Of a DNA stretch of 64,000 bases, positions 9,223 through 16,996 are shown piece after piece (position 1 is the stretch's first letter; each line of letters opens with the position of its first letter). The translations under genes and the position numbers were made by a program. The notes under the pieces were generated by a model. The model did no database searches and was not told the DNA's origin. It saw only the letters and a list, made by a program, of their open reading frames with translations. This DNA is from Verrucomicrobiota bacterium (lineage in GTDB: Bacteria > Verrucomicrobiota > Verrucomicrobiia > Verrucomicrobiales > DEV007): the NCBI GenBank assembly GCA_030625775.1, contig DAOUQC010000005.1, positions 1-64,000 on the forward strand. The letters are read 5' to 3'.

Positions 9223-10775
9223 TGGATCAGTTATTGAATCGTCTTGCCCATAATCCTGAAAGTTGGGAGGATCGCCTTGCCTTGGCGGAAGGGTATTTTG
9301 CCCATGGGGATCATGGGGCTATTGCGGAATTATTTCGCTCTGCTCCCAATGCACCCGTGTCACAACAACAGACCCATCGAGCGGTCGAACTGACGGCGGG
9401 TGGTGATTTGTCGGGCTTGAACGAGGTGTTGTTGAAATACACCTCGGCTAACCCGGCGGATGCCTGGGCGCATCATGTTTATGCGAGGATCCTGGTGCAC
9501 CAGCATCGTTTGGAAGAGGCTCGGAAGGAATATGCGTTGGCCTTATCCCTGGATAGCAACAAGAAGGATACCGAATTGGAGGCGCTTTTAGGTCACCCTG
9601 ATGCGAGCGAGGAAGAAAAATTACAAGTCGATCCAGAGACTCCTCCGGTTGAATTTGTGGGCAAGACTTTCATGGTGGCCCTGGGAAATGCAGTAAAACC
9701 CCAGGAGAAGGAGTCGGATGAAAAGGTGAAGATCAGGGCTTTGAGCACAGCCGTGATTATCCACATTGTTATGTTTGTTTCCTTTTATTGGATTGTCGTT
9801 TCCGTGGCACCGGCCCCCCCCCCCTTGATCACGGCTGTATCGGTTCATTCACTGGATGAGGATGCCTTATCGAAGAACAGGGCTAAAATTTTAGAGAGTG
9901 AAGTGCAGGAAAGTGCCGATTCCAGAGTGGCAGTTAATTTGGATTCACTTTCATCCATCACGGCACCTGAGATGAATGCACAGATTGACAGCTTTGCGCC
10001 AGTTGGTCTGGGTAGCTATGGCAGCAGCATGAGTTTTTCCAAAGGGTCAGGCGGGGGTACGGTATCCTTTTTTGGGTCAAAAACGCGGGCACAGCGAGTG
10101 GTTTTTGTAGTGGATTTTTCAGCTTCAATGATAGGGGATAAGGAGAAGCTGATGCGGCAGGAGTTATCCAAGTCCGTGAAGGCCCTGCCGGACACGGTGG
10201 AGTATGCCTTGATTTTTTTCTCAGGGCCAGCCTGGTATGCAGGACAAAAGGTGGGGCATGCCGAGCTGATGGGAAAATGGGTGGGCAATACGGTGAGTGA
10301 CAGGAATAATCGTTATATCTGGTATGAAGGGTGGGATGAGAAGGGTCGCCATTCGGGAGCAAACAAGACGGCCTTACATCATTTTTCAGAGGGGAAAGAT
10401 CGTTTGCCTGCAGGTAAATACCAAAGAGCGAGTGGTCTGAATAAAAGGAATTCTCTGGAAATTATCGAGCAGACCCCTTTGGTGTTTGGCACTGATTGGC
10501 GCTGGCCATTGATGATGGCAATGAATATGAAACCTGACGTGATTTATTTCATGACGGATGGAGCTTTTGGCGTTGGCAGGGGGGTGACTAAAAAAGAGAT
10601 GATTAACAATCTGCTGGTTTATAATCGCAGCCAAGGTAATGCTAAAATTAATACGATCTGTATGAAGGTATTGACCGCAAGGGGGGAGTTGGAGCAGTTG
10701 GCAAACGGCAGCGGCGGGGAGTTTACCCTGATCAAGGCTGACGGAGCCGTTGTGCGTGGAGTTGATCTCAAGTAA
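9222..10775 (+). CDS. Membrane-anchored VWA-domain protein with N-terminal TPR-like module
   Basis: A 517-residue protein starting at GTG 9222, whose first base is the last base of the upstream stop, so the two genes are probably translationally coupled. Residues about 1-130 are TPR-like. One transmembrane helix lies at about 173-197 (ALSTAVIIHIVMFVSFYWIV), followed by PAPPP. The C-terminal half from about 290 is a von Willebrand factor A fold: VVFVVDFSASMIG carries the DxSxS metal-ion-dependent adhesion motif, and FMTDGAF near 445 supplies the later Asp. The stretch FMVALGNAV...ALSTAVI mirrors FMVAEGEMV...ALTTAVI in the upstream protein, so the two arose by duplication followed by a swap of the outer domain. 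A partner-binding role at the envelope is inference. Confidence 0.87.
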   Translation: MDQLLNRLAHNPESWEDRLALAEGYFAHGDHGAIAELFRSAPNAPVSQQQTHRAVELTAGGDLSGLNEVLLKYTSANPADAWAHHVYARILVHQHRLEEARKEYALALSLDSNKKDTELEALLGHPDASEEEKLQVDPETPPVEFVGKTFMVALGNAVKPQEKESDEKVKIRALSTAVIIHIVMFVSFYWIVVSVAPAPPPLITAVSVHSLDEDALSKNRAKILESEVQESADSRVAVNLDSLSSITAPEMNAQIDSFAPVGLGSYGSSMSFSKGSGGGTVSFFGSKTRAQRVVFVVDFSASMIGDKEKLMRQELSKSVKALPDTVEYALIFFSGPAWYAGQKVGHAELMGKWVGNTVSDRNNRYIWYEGWDEKGRHSGANKTALHHFSEGKDRLPAGKYQRASGLNKRNSLEIIEQTPLVFGTDWRWPLMMAMNMKPDVIYFMTDGAFGVGRGVTKKEMINNLLVYNRSQGNAKINTICMKVLTARGELEQLANGSGGEFTLIKADGAVVRGVDLK

Positions 10776-10781
10776 ATCAGA

Positions 10782-12080
10782 TCAGATCACTGTATTATCC
10801 GGGATGACGGTGCTTTTCGGGATGACTGCAATGCCATCACGAATCATGCAATAAGGCCCGTCTTCGTTGATGCGGTCACCCGGGTCAATAACGACATTGC
10901 AGCCAATATTGGCATTTTTATCCACAATAGCGCGGTGGATACGGGTATTTTTACCGATGGATATTTCTGTCGGGTTGTTTTCATCACTTCCCTCGATATT
11001 GTCGCGGTGATAATAATCAGCACCCATGATAACCGAGTCAGAGATCGTGCAACCGCTCATGATGTGTGAGCGAATACCGATGATGGAGCGTGTGATGGTA
11101 GCATTGCTGATGATGCAACCGTCGGATAAAAGCGCCTGTTTGATATGCGCTTCATTCACCTTGCTTGCAGGTAATAAGCGAGGTCGGGTGTAGATGGGGT
11201 TTTCTACATCAAAAAAGTTGTAGTGAGGAATATTTTCGGTCAAATCCAGGTTTGCCTGGTGGAAGGATTTGATCGTTCCAATGTCTTCCCAATACCCGTC
11301 AAAGACATAACTGAAAACCTGGCGATCCTTGATAGCCGCCGGGATAATGTCACCTCCAAAATCGATCTGGTCATTGTCGAGGCATTCCTCCAAAACAGTG
11401 CGATTGAAGATATATATGCCCATCGAAGCCTGGAATCTTTCCTGATCCGGATCCAGACCGTTGGATTTAAGGAGGGCGGCAGGCATGAGCAGCTCGTTGA
11501 GTAGATCGGGCTCCTGGGGTTTTTCAACAAAGCGGGTGATGCGACTAGATGCATCGGTGTGCATGATGCCGAAATCCGGTGCGGTGCCGCGCCCGACCGG
11601 GGTGGTGGCGATGGAGAGGTCGGCTTTGTTTTTAATATGGGCTTCCAGCATTTCGAGGAAATCCATGCGATAGAGTTGGTCTCCACTCAGGATCAGGAAA
11701 TACTCGTAGGGTTGCTCCAGAAAATAGTTCATGTTCTGGCGCACGGCATCGGCAGTGCCTTGATACCAGTTGGCACCACCTGCGGTTTGTTGGGCGGCAA
11801 GGACATGGACAAAATCACCACCGAAGTGGTCAAAACTGTAAGCGTCGGCAATGTGACGGTTGAGGGACTCACTGTTGAACTGGGTAAGTACAAAAATATG
11901 ACCGATATCAGAGTTCAGGCAGTTGCTGATCGGGATGTCGACCAGCCGGTATTTACCGCCGAGCGGAACGGCAGGTTTGGATCGTTTATCCGTCAGAGGG
12001 GACAAACGGGAGCCCCGCCCTCCTCCCATAACGATGGCTAGTGTTTTATTTGAGGGTGTGTTGAATCGGACTTTTGACAT
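10782..12080 (-). CDS. glgC: Glucose-1-phosphate adenylyltransferase (ADP-glucose pyrophosphorylase)
   Basis: Makes ADP-glucose from ATP and glucose-1-phosphate, the committed step of glycogen synthesis. The 432-residue chain begins at ATG 12080, preceded by GGGTGAA as RBS; a longer frame adds a leucine-rich head that overlaps the divergent promoter region. The N-terminal nucleotidyltransferase domain has GGGRGSRLSPLT at 19-30, then KPAVPLGGKYRLVDIPISN. YWEDIGT follows mid-protein, and the C-terminal third is a left-handed beta-helix with hexapeptide-like repeats (IISNATITRSIIG). The overall pattern resembles the plant/cyanobacterial-type enzyme. It is divergent from glmS with 94 bases between start codons, and convergent with the VWA gene at only 6 bases. 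Confidence 0.95.
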   Translation of the reverse strand: MSKVRFNTPSNKTLAIVMGGGRGSRLSPLTDKRSKPAVPLGGKYRLVDIPISNCLNSDIGHIFVLTQFNSESLNRHIADAYSFDHFGGDFVHVLAAQQTAGGANWYQGTADAVRQNMNYFLEQPYEYFLILSGDQLYRMDFLEMLEAHIKNKADLSIATTPVGRGTAPDFGIMHTDASSRITRFVEKPQEPDLLNELLMPAALLKSNGLDPDQERFQASMGIYIFNRTVLEECLDNDQIDFGGDIIPAAIKDRQVFSYVFDGYWEDIGTIKSFHQANLDLTENIPHYNFFDVENPIYTRPRLLPASKVNEAHIKQALLSDGCIISNATITRSIIGIRSHIMSGCTISDSVIMGADYYHRDNIEGSDENNPTEISIGKNTRIHRAIVDKNANIGCNVVIDPGDRINEDGPYCMIRDGIAVIPKSTVIPDNTVI

Positions 12081-12174
12081 TTCACCCACAGCATTATTGA
12101 AAAATAGCATTATTAAAAGCAAATATTTCGTAACGAAGGTAGATAACAGCAAAATTTCAGCGAGTATTGCAGGC

Positions 12175-14037
12175 ATGTGTGGAATTATTGCTTATGTAGG
12201 AAAAGAAAATGCAATGCCTTATCTGCTGGATGGGTTGAAAAAACTCGAATACCGGGGTTACGATTCTTCAGGCATCGCGGTATTGTCAGGTGAGGGTGAT
12301 ATCGATTTACAGAAATGTGCCGGGCGTTTGGAGAACTTGCGGCGTCAAATCGGAGAGCTGGCACATATAGGTAACTGTGGGATCAGTCACACTCGATGGG
12401 CGACTCATGGGGAAGCAAGCGATGACAACGCACATCCCCACTTTGACCAGTCGGGCAAGTTGGTTCTGGTGCACAACGGAGTGATCGAGAACTACCAGAA
12501 AATCCGTGATGATTTGGAAAACAAGGGGCACCAGTTTCGTTCGCAAACGGATTCCGAAGTGCTCAGTCATTTGATTGGATCCGCCTATGATGACAAGGCT
12601 GGCAGCAATGGGAACAACAATGAAGAACAGTTGGTGGCAGCTGTGCGGGAGGCTTTAAAACAAGTTACAGGAACCTATGGGATCGCGGTGATGCATGTTG
12701 ATGCTCCGGGTTTTTTAGTTGGAGCTCGTTTGGGCAGTCCTTTGATTGTGGGACTGGGCAAGGGGGAAAATTTTCTCGCTAGTGATGTGTCAGCGGTGGT
12801 GGCCCATACTTCCGATGCTATCTATTTGAATGATTATGATCTGGTCTGTTTGAAGGGGGAGGAATTCAAGGTCGAGAGAATAGACGGGGGAGTAGCTGAC
12901 TTCCAGGTCAGTCAGGTAGAGTTCTCTGCTGAAGATGTCGAGTTAGGTGATTATCCCCACTATATGCTCAAAGAAATTTACGAGCAGGCGGAATCGGTCG
13001 AGAATGCTTTTCGCGGTCGGCTTTCCGATGAAGAGGCCTCTGCCAAGTTGGGAGGTTTGCAAATGACTCCCCAGGAATTGAGGGATGTGGATCGCATTGT
13101 TCTGGTAGGTTGTGGAACAGCCTGTCATGCGGCGATGGCGGGTGAGCATCTCATTGAAGCTCTGGCACGAATTCCAACCGAGGTAGAGATTTCCAGTGAG
13201 TTTCGCTACCGCAATGTGCCGATGGACAAAAACACACTGGTGTTTGTGATCAGTCAAAGCGGGGAAACCATTGATTCGCTGGGAGCATTGCGTGAAGCCA
13301 AGCGGAAAGGCTTCCGGGTTCTAGGCATCGTAAATGCAGTGGGCAGCACGATTGCCCGGGAAAGTGATGGTGGAGCCTACATGCATTGTGGACCGGAGAT
13401 TGGTGTGGCAGCGACAAAATCCTTCACCTCGCAGTATACTCTGTTGACCTTGCTGGCCTTACTGCTGGGACGCATGAGGGATATGTCGGTCAGCGATGGA
13501 CAGGAAATTCTGGCGGAGATCCGTGCTTTGCCGGATAAAATAAGGGAGGTATTGAAGCTGAATGACAGGATCAAGGAGATTGCGCTGAAATATGTGGATG
13601 CACCGGGCATGCTGTATCTGGGGCGGCAGTTTAATTATTCGACGGCTCTTGAAGGGGCTCTGAAGATGAAGGAGATCAGTTATATTTTTGCATCGGGACA
13701 CGCCAGTGCGGAGCTGAAGCACGGGGTGATTGCTTTGGTCAGCGAAGATTTGCCTTCGGTTTTTGTGGCGCCGGAAGATTCGGTATTTAAAAAGAACATG
13801 AGCAGTATTGAAGAAGTGAAAGCCCGCAAGGGGCCGGTGATTGCCATCACCACAGAGGGCAATGACGTGCTTGAGCGAATTGCTGACGATGTGATTTATG
13901 TACCCAAAACGATTGAATGCCTCAACCCCATTCTCTCGGTGATCCCTTTACAATTGTTGTCTTATCACTTTGCCGTAGCGCGGGGTTGTGATGTGGATAA
14001 ACCGAGAAATCTTGCCAAAAGCGTGACGGTCGAGTAA
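12175..14037 (+). CDS. glmS: Glutamine-fructose-6-phosphate aminotransferase (isomerising)
   Basis: Forms glucosamine-6-phosphate from fructose-6-phosphate and glutamine, the entry to peptidoglycan and LPS amino sugars. The start at ATG 12175 gives MCGIIAYVG, so Cys2 becomes the N-terminal nucleophile after Met removal; any longer start would destroy this. The 620-residue length is normal. The glutaminase domain (1 to about 250) has HTRWATHG and HNGVIENY. Two SIS sugar-isomerase domains follow, with SQSGETIDSL and GVAATKSFTSQ. The C-terminus CDVDKPRNLAKSVTVE is the family signature. It is followed 26 bases later by an ACT-domain gene on the same strand. I see no glmS ribozyme-like element in the short upstream region, though this was judged by eye. 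Confidence 0.97.
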   Translation: MCGIIAYVGKENAMPYLLDGLKKLEYRGYDSSGIAVLSGEGDIDLQKCAGRLENLRRQIGELAHIGNCGISHTRWATHGEASDDNAHPHFDQSGKLVLVHNGVIENYQKIRDDLENKGHQFRSQTDSEVLSHLIGSAYDDKAGSNGNNNEEQLVAAVREALKQVTGTYGIAVMHVDAPGFLVGARLGSPLIVGLGKGENFLASDVSAVVAHTSDAIYLNDYDLVCLKGEEFKVERIDGGVADFQVSQVEFSAEDVELGDYPHYMLKEIYEQAESVENAFRGRLSDEEASAKLGGLQMTPQELRDVDRIVLVGCGTACHAAMAGEHLIEALARIPTEVEISSEFRYRNVPMDKNTLVFVISQSGETIDSLGALREAKRKGFRVLGIVNAVGSTIARESDGGAYMHCGPEIGVAATKSFTSQYTLLTLLALLLGRMRDMSVSDGQEILAEIRALPDKIREVLKLNDRIKEIALKYVDAPGMLYLGRQFNYSTALEGALKMKEISYIFASGHASAELKHGVIALVSEDLPSVFVAPEDSVFKKNMSSIEEVKARKGPVIAITTEGNDVLERIADDVIYVPKTIECLNPILSVIPLQLLSYHFAVARGCDVDKPRNLAKSVTVE

Positions 14038-14063
14038 AACGGAAATACGACAAATATATTCAG

Positions 14064-14522
14064 ATGGAAGATGGAGGTATAACAGTATCGGGCACTGCGG
14101 TCAGACAGATCGCAGTTTTTTTAGAAAATCAGGTGGGCACTTTGCTGTCGATTGTTCGTTTGCTGAATGACAATCATGTAGTTGTGCTGGGTCTGAGTAT
14201 CAAGGAATCCACTGATGCGACGATCGTGCGATTGTTGGTGAGTGATCCAGACACCGTGCAGGCTTTGTTCATGGAACGCGGAATCCCATTCAGCACAACC
14301 GATATGGTGGTAGTGGAATTGCGCCAGGGGGCGGAAGGTCTGGCAGATTGCCTGAAATCCTTGCAGGATGCAGAAACCAACATCAATTTTGCCTACCCGG
14401 TTCTCAGCCAGCCGGGAGACCGGTCCTGTCTGGCAGTGGGGGTCGAGGACGCAGAGTTTGGTGCTTCAGTGTTGCATGAAGCAGGTTTCAAAATCCTCTA
14501 TCAGGAAGACCTCAGTCGTTGA
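14064..14522 (+). CDS. Tandem ACT-domain protein
   Basis: A 152-residue cytoplasmic protein with two ACT folds. The first (about 10-80) reads VFLENQVGTLLSIVRLLND...VLGLSI, with the glycine at the usual ligand-loop position. The second (about 85-150) reads NFAYPV and ends in GFKILYQEDL. Free-standing ACT pairs usually sense amino acids and regulate enzymes of their synthesis. No ligand can be read from the sequence. The gene lies 26 bases after glmS and may be co-transcribed with it. Its 3' end overlaps the convergent HAD gene by 11 bases. Confidence 0.85.
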   Translation: MEDGGITVSGTAVRQIAVFLENQVGTLLSIVRLLNDNHVVVLGLSIKESTDATIVRLLVSDPDTVQALFMERGIPFSTTDMVVVELRQGAEGLADCLKSLQDAETNINFAYPVLSQPGDRSCLAVGVEDAEFGASVLHEAGFKILYQEDLSR

Positions 14523-15126
14523 TTTTGATTCCCCGTTCACGCAATTCATCGAGCAGGCTGTGGTGCTGGTCGGGGTCGTAATGAATTCCCTGTAAACCAG
14601 AATCCCGCCCTGCGATGACATTTGCTTCTAGATCATCGATATAAAGAGTGTGCTCGGGATTCAAGTTGAATTGCAGGATGGCACTTTCGTAAATCCCGGC
14701 ATTGGGTTTCATGCAGCCGACTTCATGGGAATAGGTTGCCCCTGAGAAATGGTCGAAAACAGGATACTCCCGGGTGAAAAAGGGGACATGAATGCCGTTG
14801 GTATTGGAGAGCAGATAAAGTTGGTGGCCAGCTTGTTTGAGTTGGGTGATCAATTCCACCACGGGTTCATTGAGAGTGAAAATATCTTCAAAAGCATGAA
14901 TGAAGTCCTCTTCCGACCCTGTGAAACCCAGTCGTTCACTGGCCTGTGAGACATAGGTAGAGACATCAAGTTGTCCTGCCTCCAATTGCTCGGTGAGGTC
15001 GCTGATGGTTCTTAGCAGTTGCTCCCCGCTCGCTTTTGAGCAGCGGTCCTGAATCCGCTGCACGCCGATACGAAAATCAAATTTCAGGATAACATTGCCA
15101 ATATCGAATAGGAAGTTGTAGAGCAT
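14512..15126 (-). CDS. HAD-superfamily (subfamily IA, YihX-like) phosphatase
   Basis: A 204-residue hydrolase. Motif I is FLFDIGNVILKFDF, the DxGNV variant seen in YihX-type enzymes, where the usual second Asp is Gly. Motif II is LYLLSNTNG, the motif III lysine is in GCMKPNAGIY, and motif IV is LYIDDLEANV. The alpha-helical cap lies between motifs I and II. E. coli YihX dephosphorylates glucose-1-phosphate, but specificity here is open. The start is 4 bases beyond the gatA stop, so it is the last gene of a gatC-gatA-HAD unit on the minus strand. Confidence 0.87.
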   Translation of the reverse strand: MLYNFLFDIGNVILKFDFRIGVQRIQDRCSKASGEQLLRTISDLTEQLEAGQLDVSTYVSQASERLGFTGSEEDFIHAFEDIFTLNEPVVELITQLKQAGHQLYLLSNTNGIHVPFFTREYPVFDHFSGATYSHEVGCMKPNAGIYESAILQFNLNPEHTLYIDDLEANVIAGRDSGLQGIHYDPDQHHSLLDELRERGIKIND

Positions 15127-15129
15127 AGG

Positions 15130-16566
15130 TCAGCTAGCGGTCTTTTGCCAGTCGGTGCTTTTTTCATAGGCGTGTCCGGCTTTGATCAAGTCTCCTTCAG
15201 CAAAGGGTTTTCCTAACAACTGTAGTCCGACAGGCAGCTGTTTGCCGTCATCAGTTCGGGTGAAACCACAAGGTACGGAGATGCCACAGATACCAGCAAG
15301 GTTGGCTGATATGGTGTAGATGTCGGCGAGATACATCGCCATAGGGTCATCTGATTTTTCGCCGATTTTGAAAGCAGGAGTAGGGGTGACGGGAGAGGCG
15401 ATAAGGTCTACTTTTTCAAAGGCTTCGGTGAAATCTTTGCGGATCAGGGTGCGGACTTTTTGTGCCTGCAAATAATAGGCGTCGTAATATCCTGAGCTGA
15501 GAACGTAGGTTCCCAGAATAATACGGCGTTTGACTTCCTCACCAAAACCTTCTTCACGTGAGCGGCGGTACTGGTCAATGAGATTGGCGGCGTTTTCTGA
15601 ACGATGACCGTATCTCACAGCGTCAAAACGGGCCAGGTTGGTGGAAGCTTCAGCGGTGGCGATGATGTAATAAGTCGCGATGGCGTATTCGGTGTGGGGT
15701 AGGGAAATTTCCACCGGTTCCGCACCGAGCGATTCAAGTTGTGTGATGGCGGCTTCGACGGTACTTTTTACTTCAGGATCCAAACCTTCGGCAAAATATT
15801 CTTTAGGTAAGCCGATTTTTATGCCTTTGATGTCCTGCCCGACAAAGCTGTTGAAGTCGGGCACAGCTTCTTTCACGCAAGTGGAGTCATGGGCATCATG
15901 ACCTGAAATGGCTTGCAGTAACAGGGCCGCATCTTCGACCGTTTGGGTCATCGGGCCGATCTGGTCGAGTGAGGAAGCAAAGGCGACCAGGCCGTAGCGG
16001 GAGACACGTCCATAGGTTGGTTTGAGTCCTACGCAACCACAGAGTGCGGCAGGTTGGCGGATGGATCCACCAGTATCCGAGCCGAGGGCTGCGATGGCTT
16101 CATTGGCAGCGATAACAGCTGCAGAACCACCGGATGAACCTCCGGGAATGCGGCTGGTGTCCCAGGGGTTGCGGGTGGTTTGGATGGCGGAGTTTTCGGT
16201 GGAGGATCCCATCGCGAACTCATCCATATTGGCCCGGCCATAAGGGATGGCTCCGGCGGCACGCAGTTTTTTAATCACTCCGGCATCGTAGGGGGCGGTG
16301 TATTTGCCATCGAGAAATTTCGAGCCACAGGTGCAAGGTTGCCCTTTGACATTGATGACATCCTTGATTGCGACAGGCACTCCGCCAAGAGGTAGGGAGA
16401 GGTCGGCTTTAGCCGCTTCGGCCAGCGCTGCGTCGGTATCGTAGGAGATGTAAGCCTGGATTTCTCTGTCGGTAGATTCGATGGTGTCGGCCAGTGTGCG
16501 GATGGCATCACTGGGGCTGAGATCGCCGGATTGGTAGGAGGCTCGGAGTTCGGTGATGGTTGGCAT
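15130..16566 (-). CDS. gatA: Asp-tRNA(Asn)/Glu-tRNA(Gln) amidotransferase subunit A
   Basis: Amidase subunit of GatCAB, which releases ammonia from glutamine for transamidation of mischarged Glu-tRNA(Gln) or Asp-tRNA(Asn). The 478-residue length is typical. The Ser-cisSer-Lys triad is visible: K68 in VAIKDV, S144 in the PGGSSGGS loop, and S168 in GSDTGGSIR. LKPTYGRVSRYGL confirms GatA rather than a general amidase. It follows gatC by 55 bases. The gatB subunit is not in this window, so the three subunits are not all together here. Confidence 0.95.
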   Translation of the reverse strand: MPTITELRASYQSGDLSPSDAIRTLADTIESTDREIQAYISYDTDAALAEAAKADLSLPLGGVPVAIKDVINVKGQPCTCGSKFLDGKYTAPYDAGVIKKLRAAGAIPYGRANMDEFAMGSSTENSAIQTTRNPWDTSRIPGGSSGGSAAVIAANEAIAALGSDTGGSIRQPAALCGCVGLKPTYGRVSRYGLVAFASSLDQIGPMTQTVEDAALLLQAISGHDAHDSTCVKEAVPDFNSFVGQDIKGIKIGLPKEYFAEGLDPEVKSTVEAAITQLESLGAEPVEISLPHTEYAIATYYIIATAEASTNLARFDAVRYGHRSENAANLIDQYRRSREEGFGEEVKRRIILGTYVLSSGYYDAYYLQAQKVRTLIRKDFTEAFEKVDLIASPVTPTPAFKIGEKSDDPMAMYLADIYTISANLAGICGISVPCGFTRTDDGKQLPVGLQLLGKPFAEGDLIKAGHAYEKSTDWQKTAS

Positions 16567-16621
16567 CAGGAAAAGATAAAAGAATTATTAAAAGCGGTAA
16601 AACAGGCAGTGATCGAGCTGC

Positions 16622-16897
16622 TTAATCCATGACTTTGGGAACTTTGAACTGGTTCTGGGCTTGGGCCGGAGCATTGGATAGAGCTTCCGCGGCGCTAAAA
16701 TTTTCATCGTGGGCTATATCTTCACGAACGACGTCGAAGATGGGGTAGGCATGCGCTGTCGGCTCGATGCCGCTGACGTCGAGTTCCTTTAATTTTTCAG
16801 CATACTCCAGCACCTGGCTGAGTTGGGCATCGAAGCGTGAAATTTCGTCATCGGTCAGTTCGATGCGGGCAAGATTGGCAATGTGCGTAACGTCCAT
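16622..16897 (-). CDS. gatC: Asp/Glu-tRNA amidotransferase subunit C
   Basis: Small subunit that wraps and stabilises GatA and GatB. The ATG at 16897 gives 91 residues beginning MDVTHIANLARIELTDDEI, the standard GatC N-terminus. A frame open further upstream would add 17 residues encoded within a hairpin-bearing intergenic region and is rejected. The middle reads QVLEYAEKLKELDVSGIEPTAH, as expected. It is the first gene of the gatC-gatA-HAD unit. Confidence 0.93.
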   Translation of the reverse strand: MDVTHIANLARIELTDDEISRFDAQLSQVLEYAEKLKELDVSGIEPTAHAYPIFDVVREDIAHDENFSAAEALSNAPAQAQNQFKVPKVMD

Positions 16898-16925
16898 GGC
16901 TGAGGTAAATGATTGGAAATAGTGG

Positions 16926-16961
16926 CCCATAGTAGGACAGATTTCCATATCTGTCTATGGG
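16926..16961. repeat. REP-like hairpin with GTAG head
   Basis: An imperfect palindrome between gatC and the PVC cytochrome gene. CCCATA (16926-16931) pairs with TATGGG (16956-16961), and GACAGAT (16936-16942) pairs with ATCTGTC (16949-16955). A GTAG tetranucleotide (16932-16935) is bulged just before the inner stem, and the loop is TTCCAT. GTAG followed by a hairpin is the hallmark of REP elements mobilised by RAYT (TnpA-REP) proteins. Whether this is a genomic repeat cannot be told from one window. Confidence 0.5.
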
Positions 16962-16996
16962 GCACCTTCGTGAGCATCCGATCAACAAGTCCGGCC

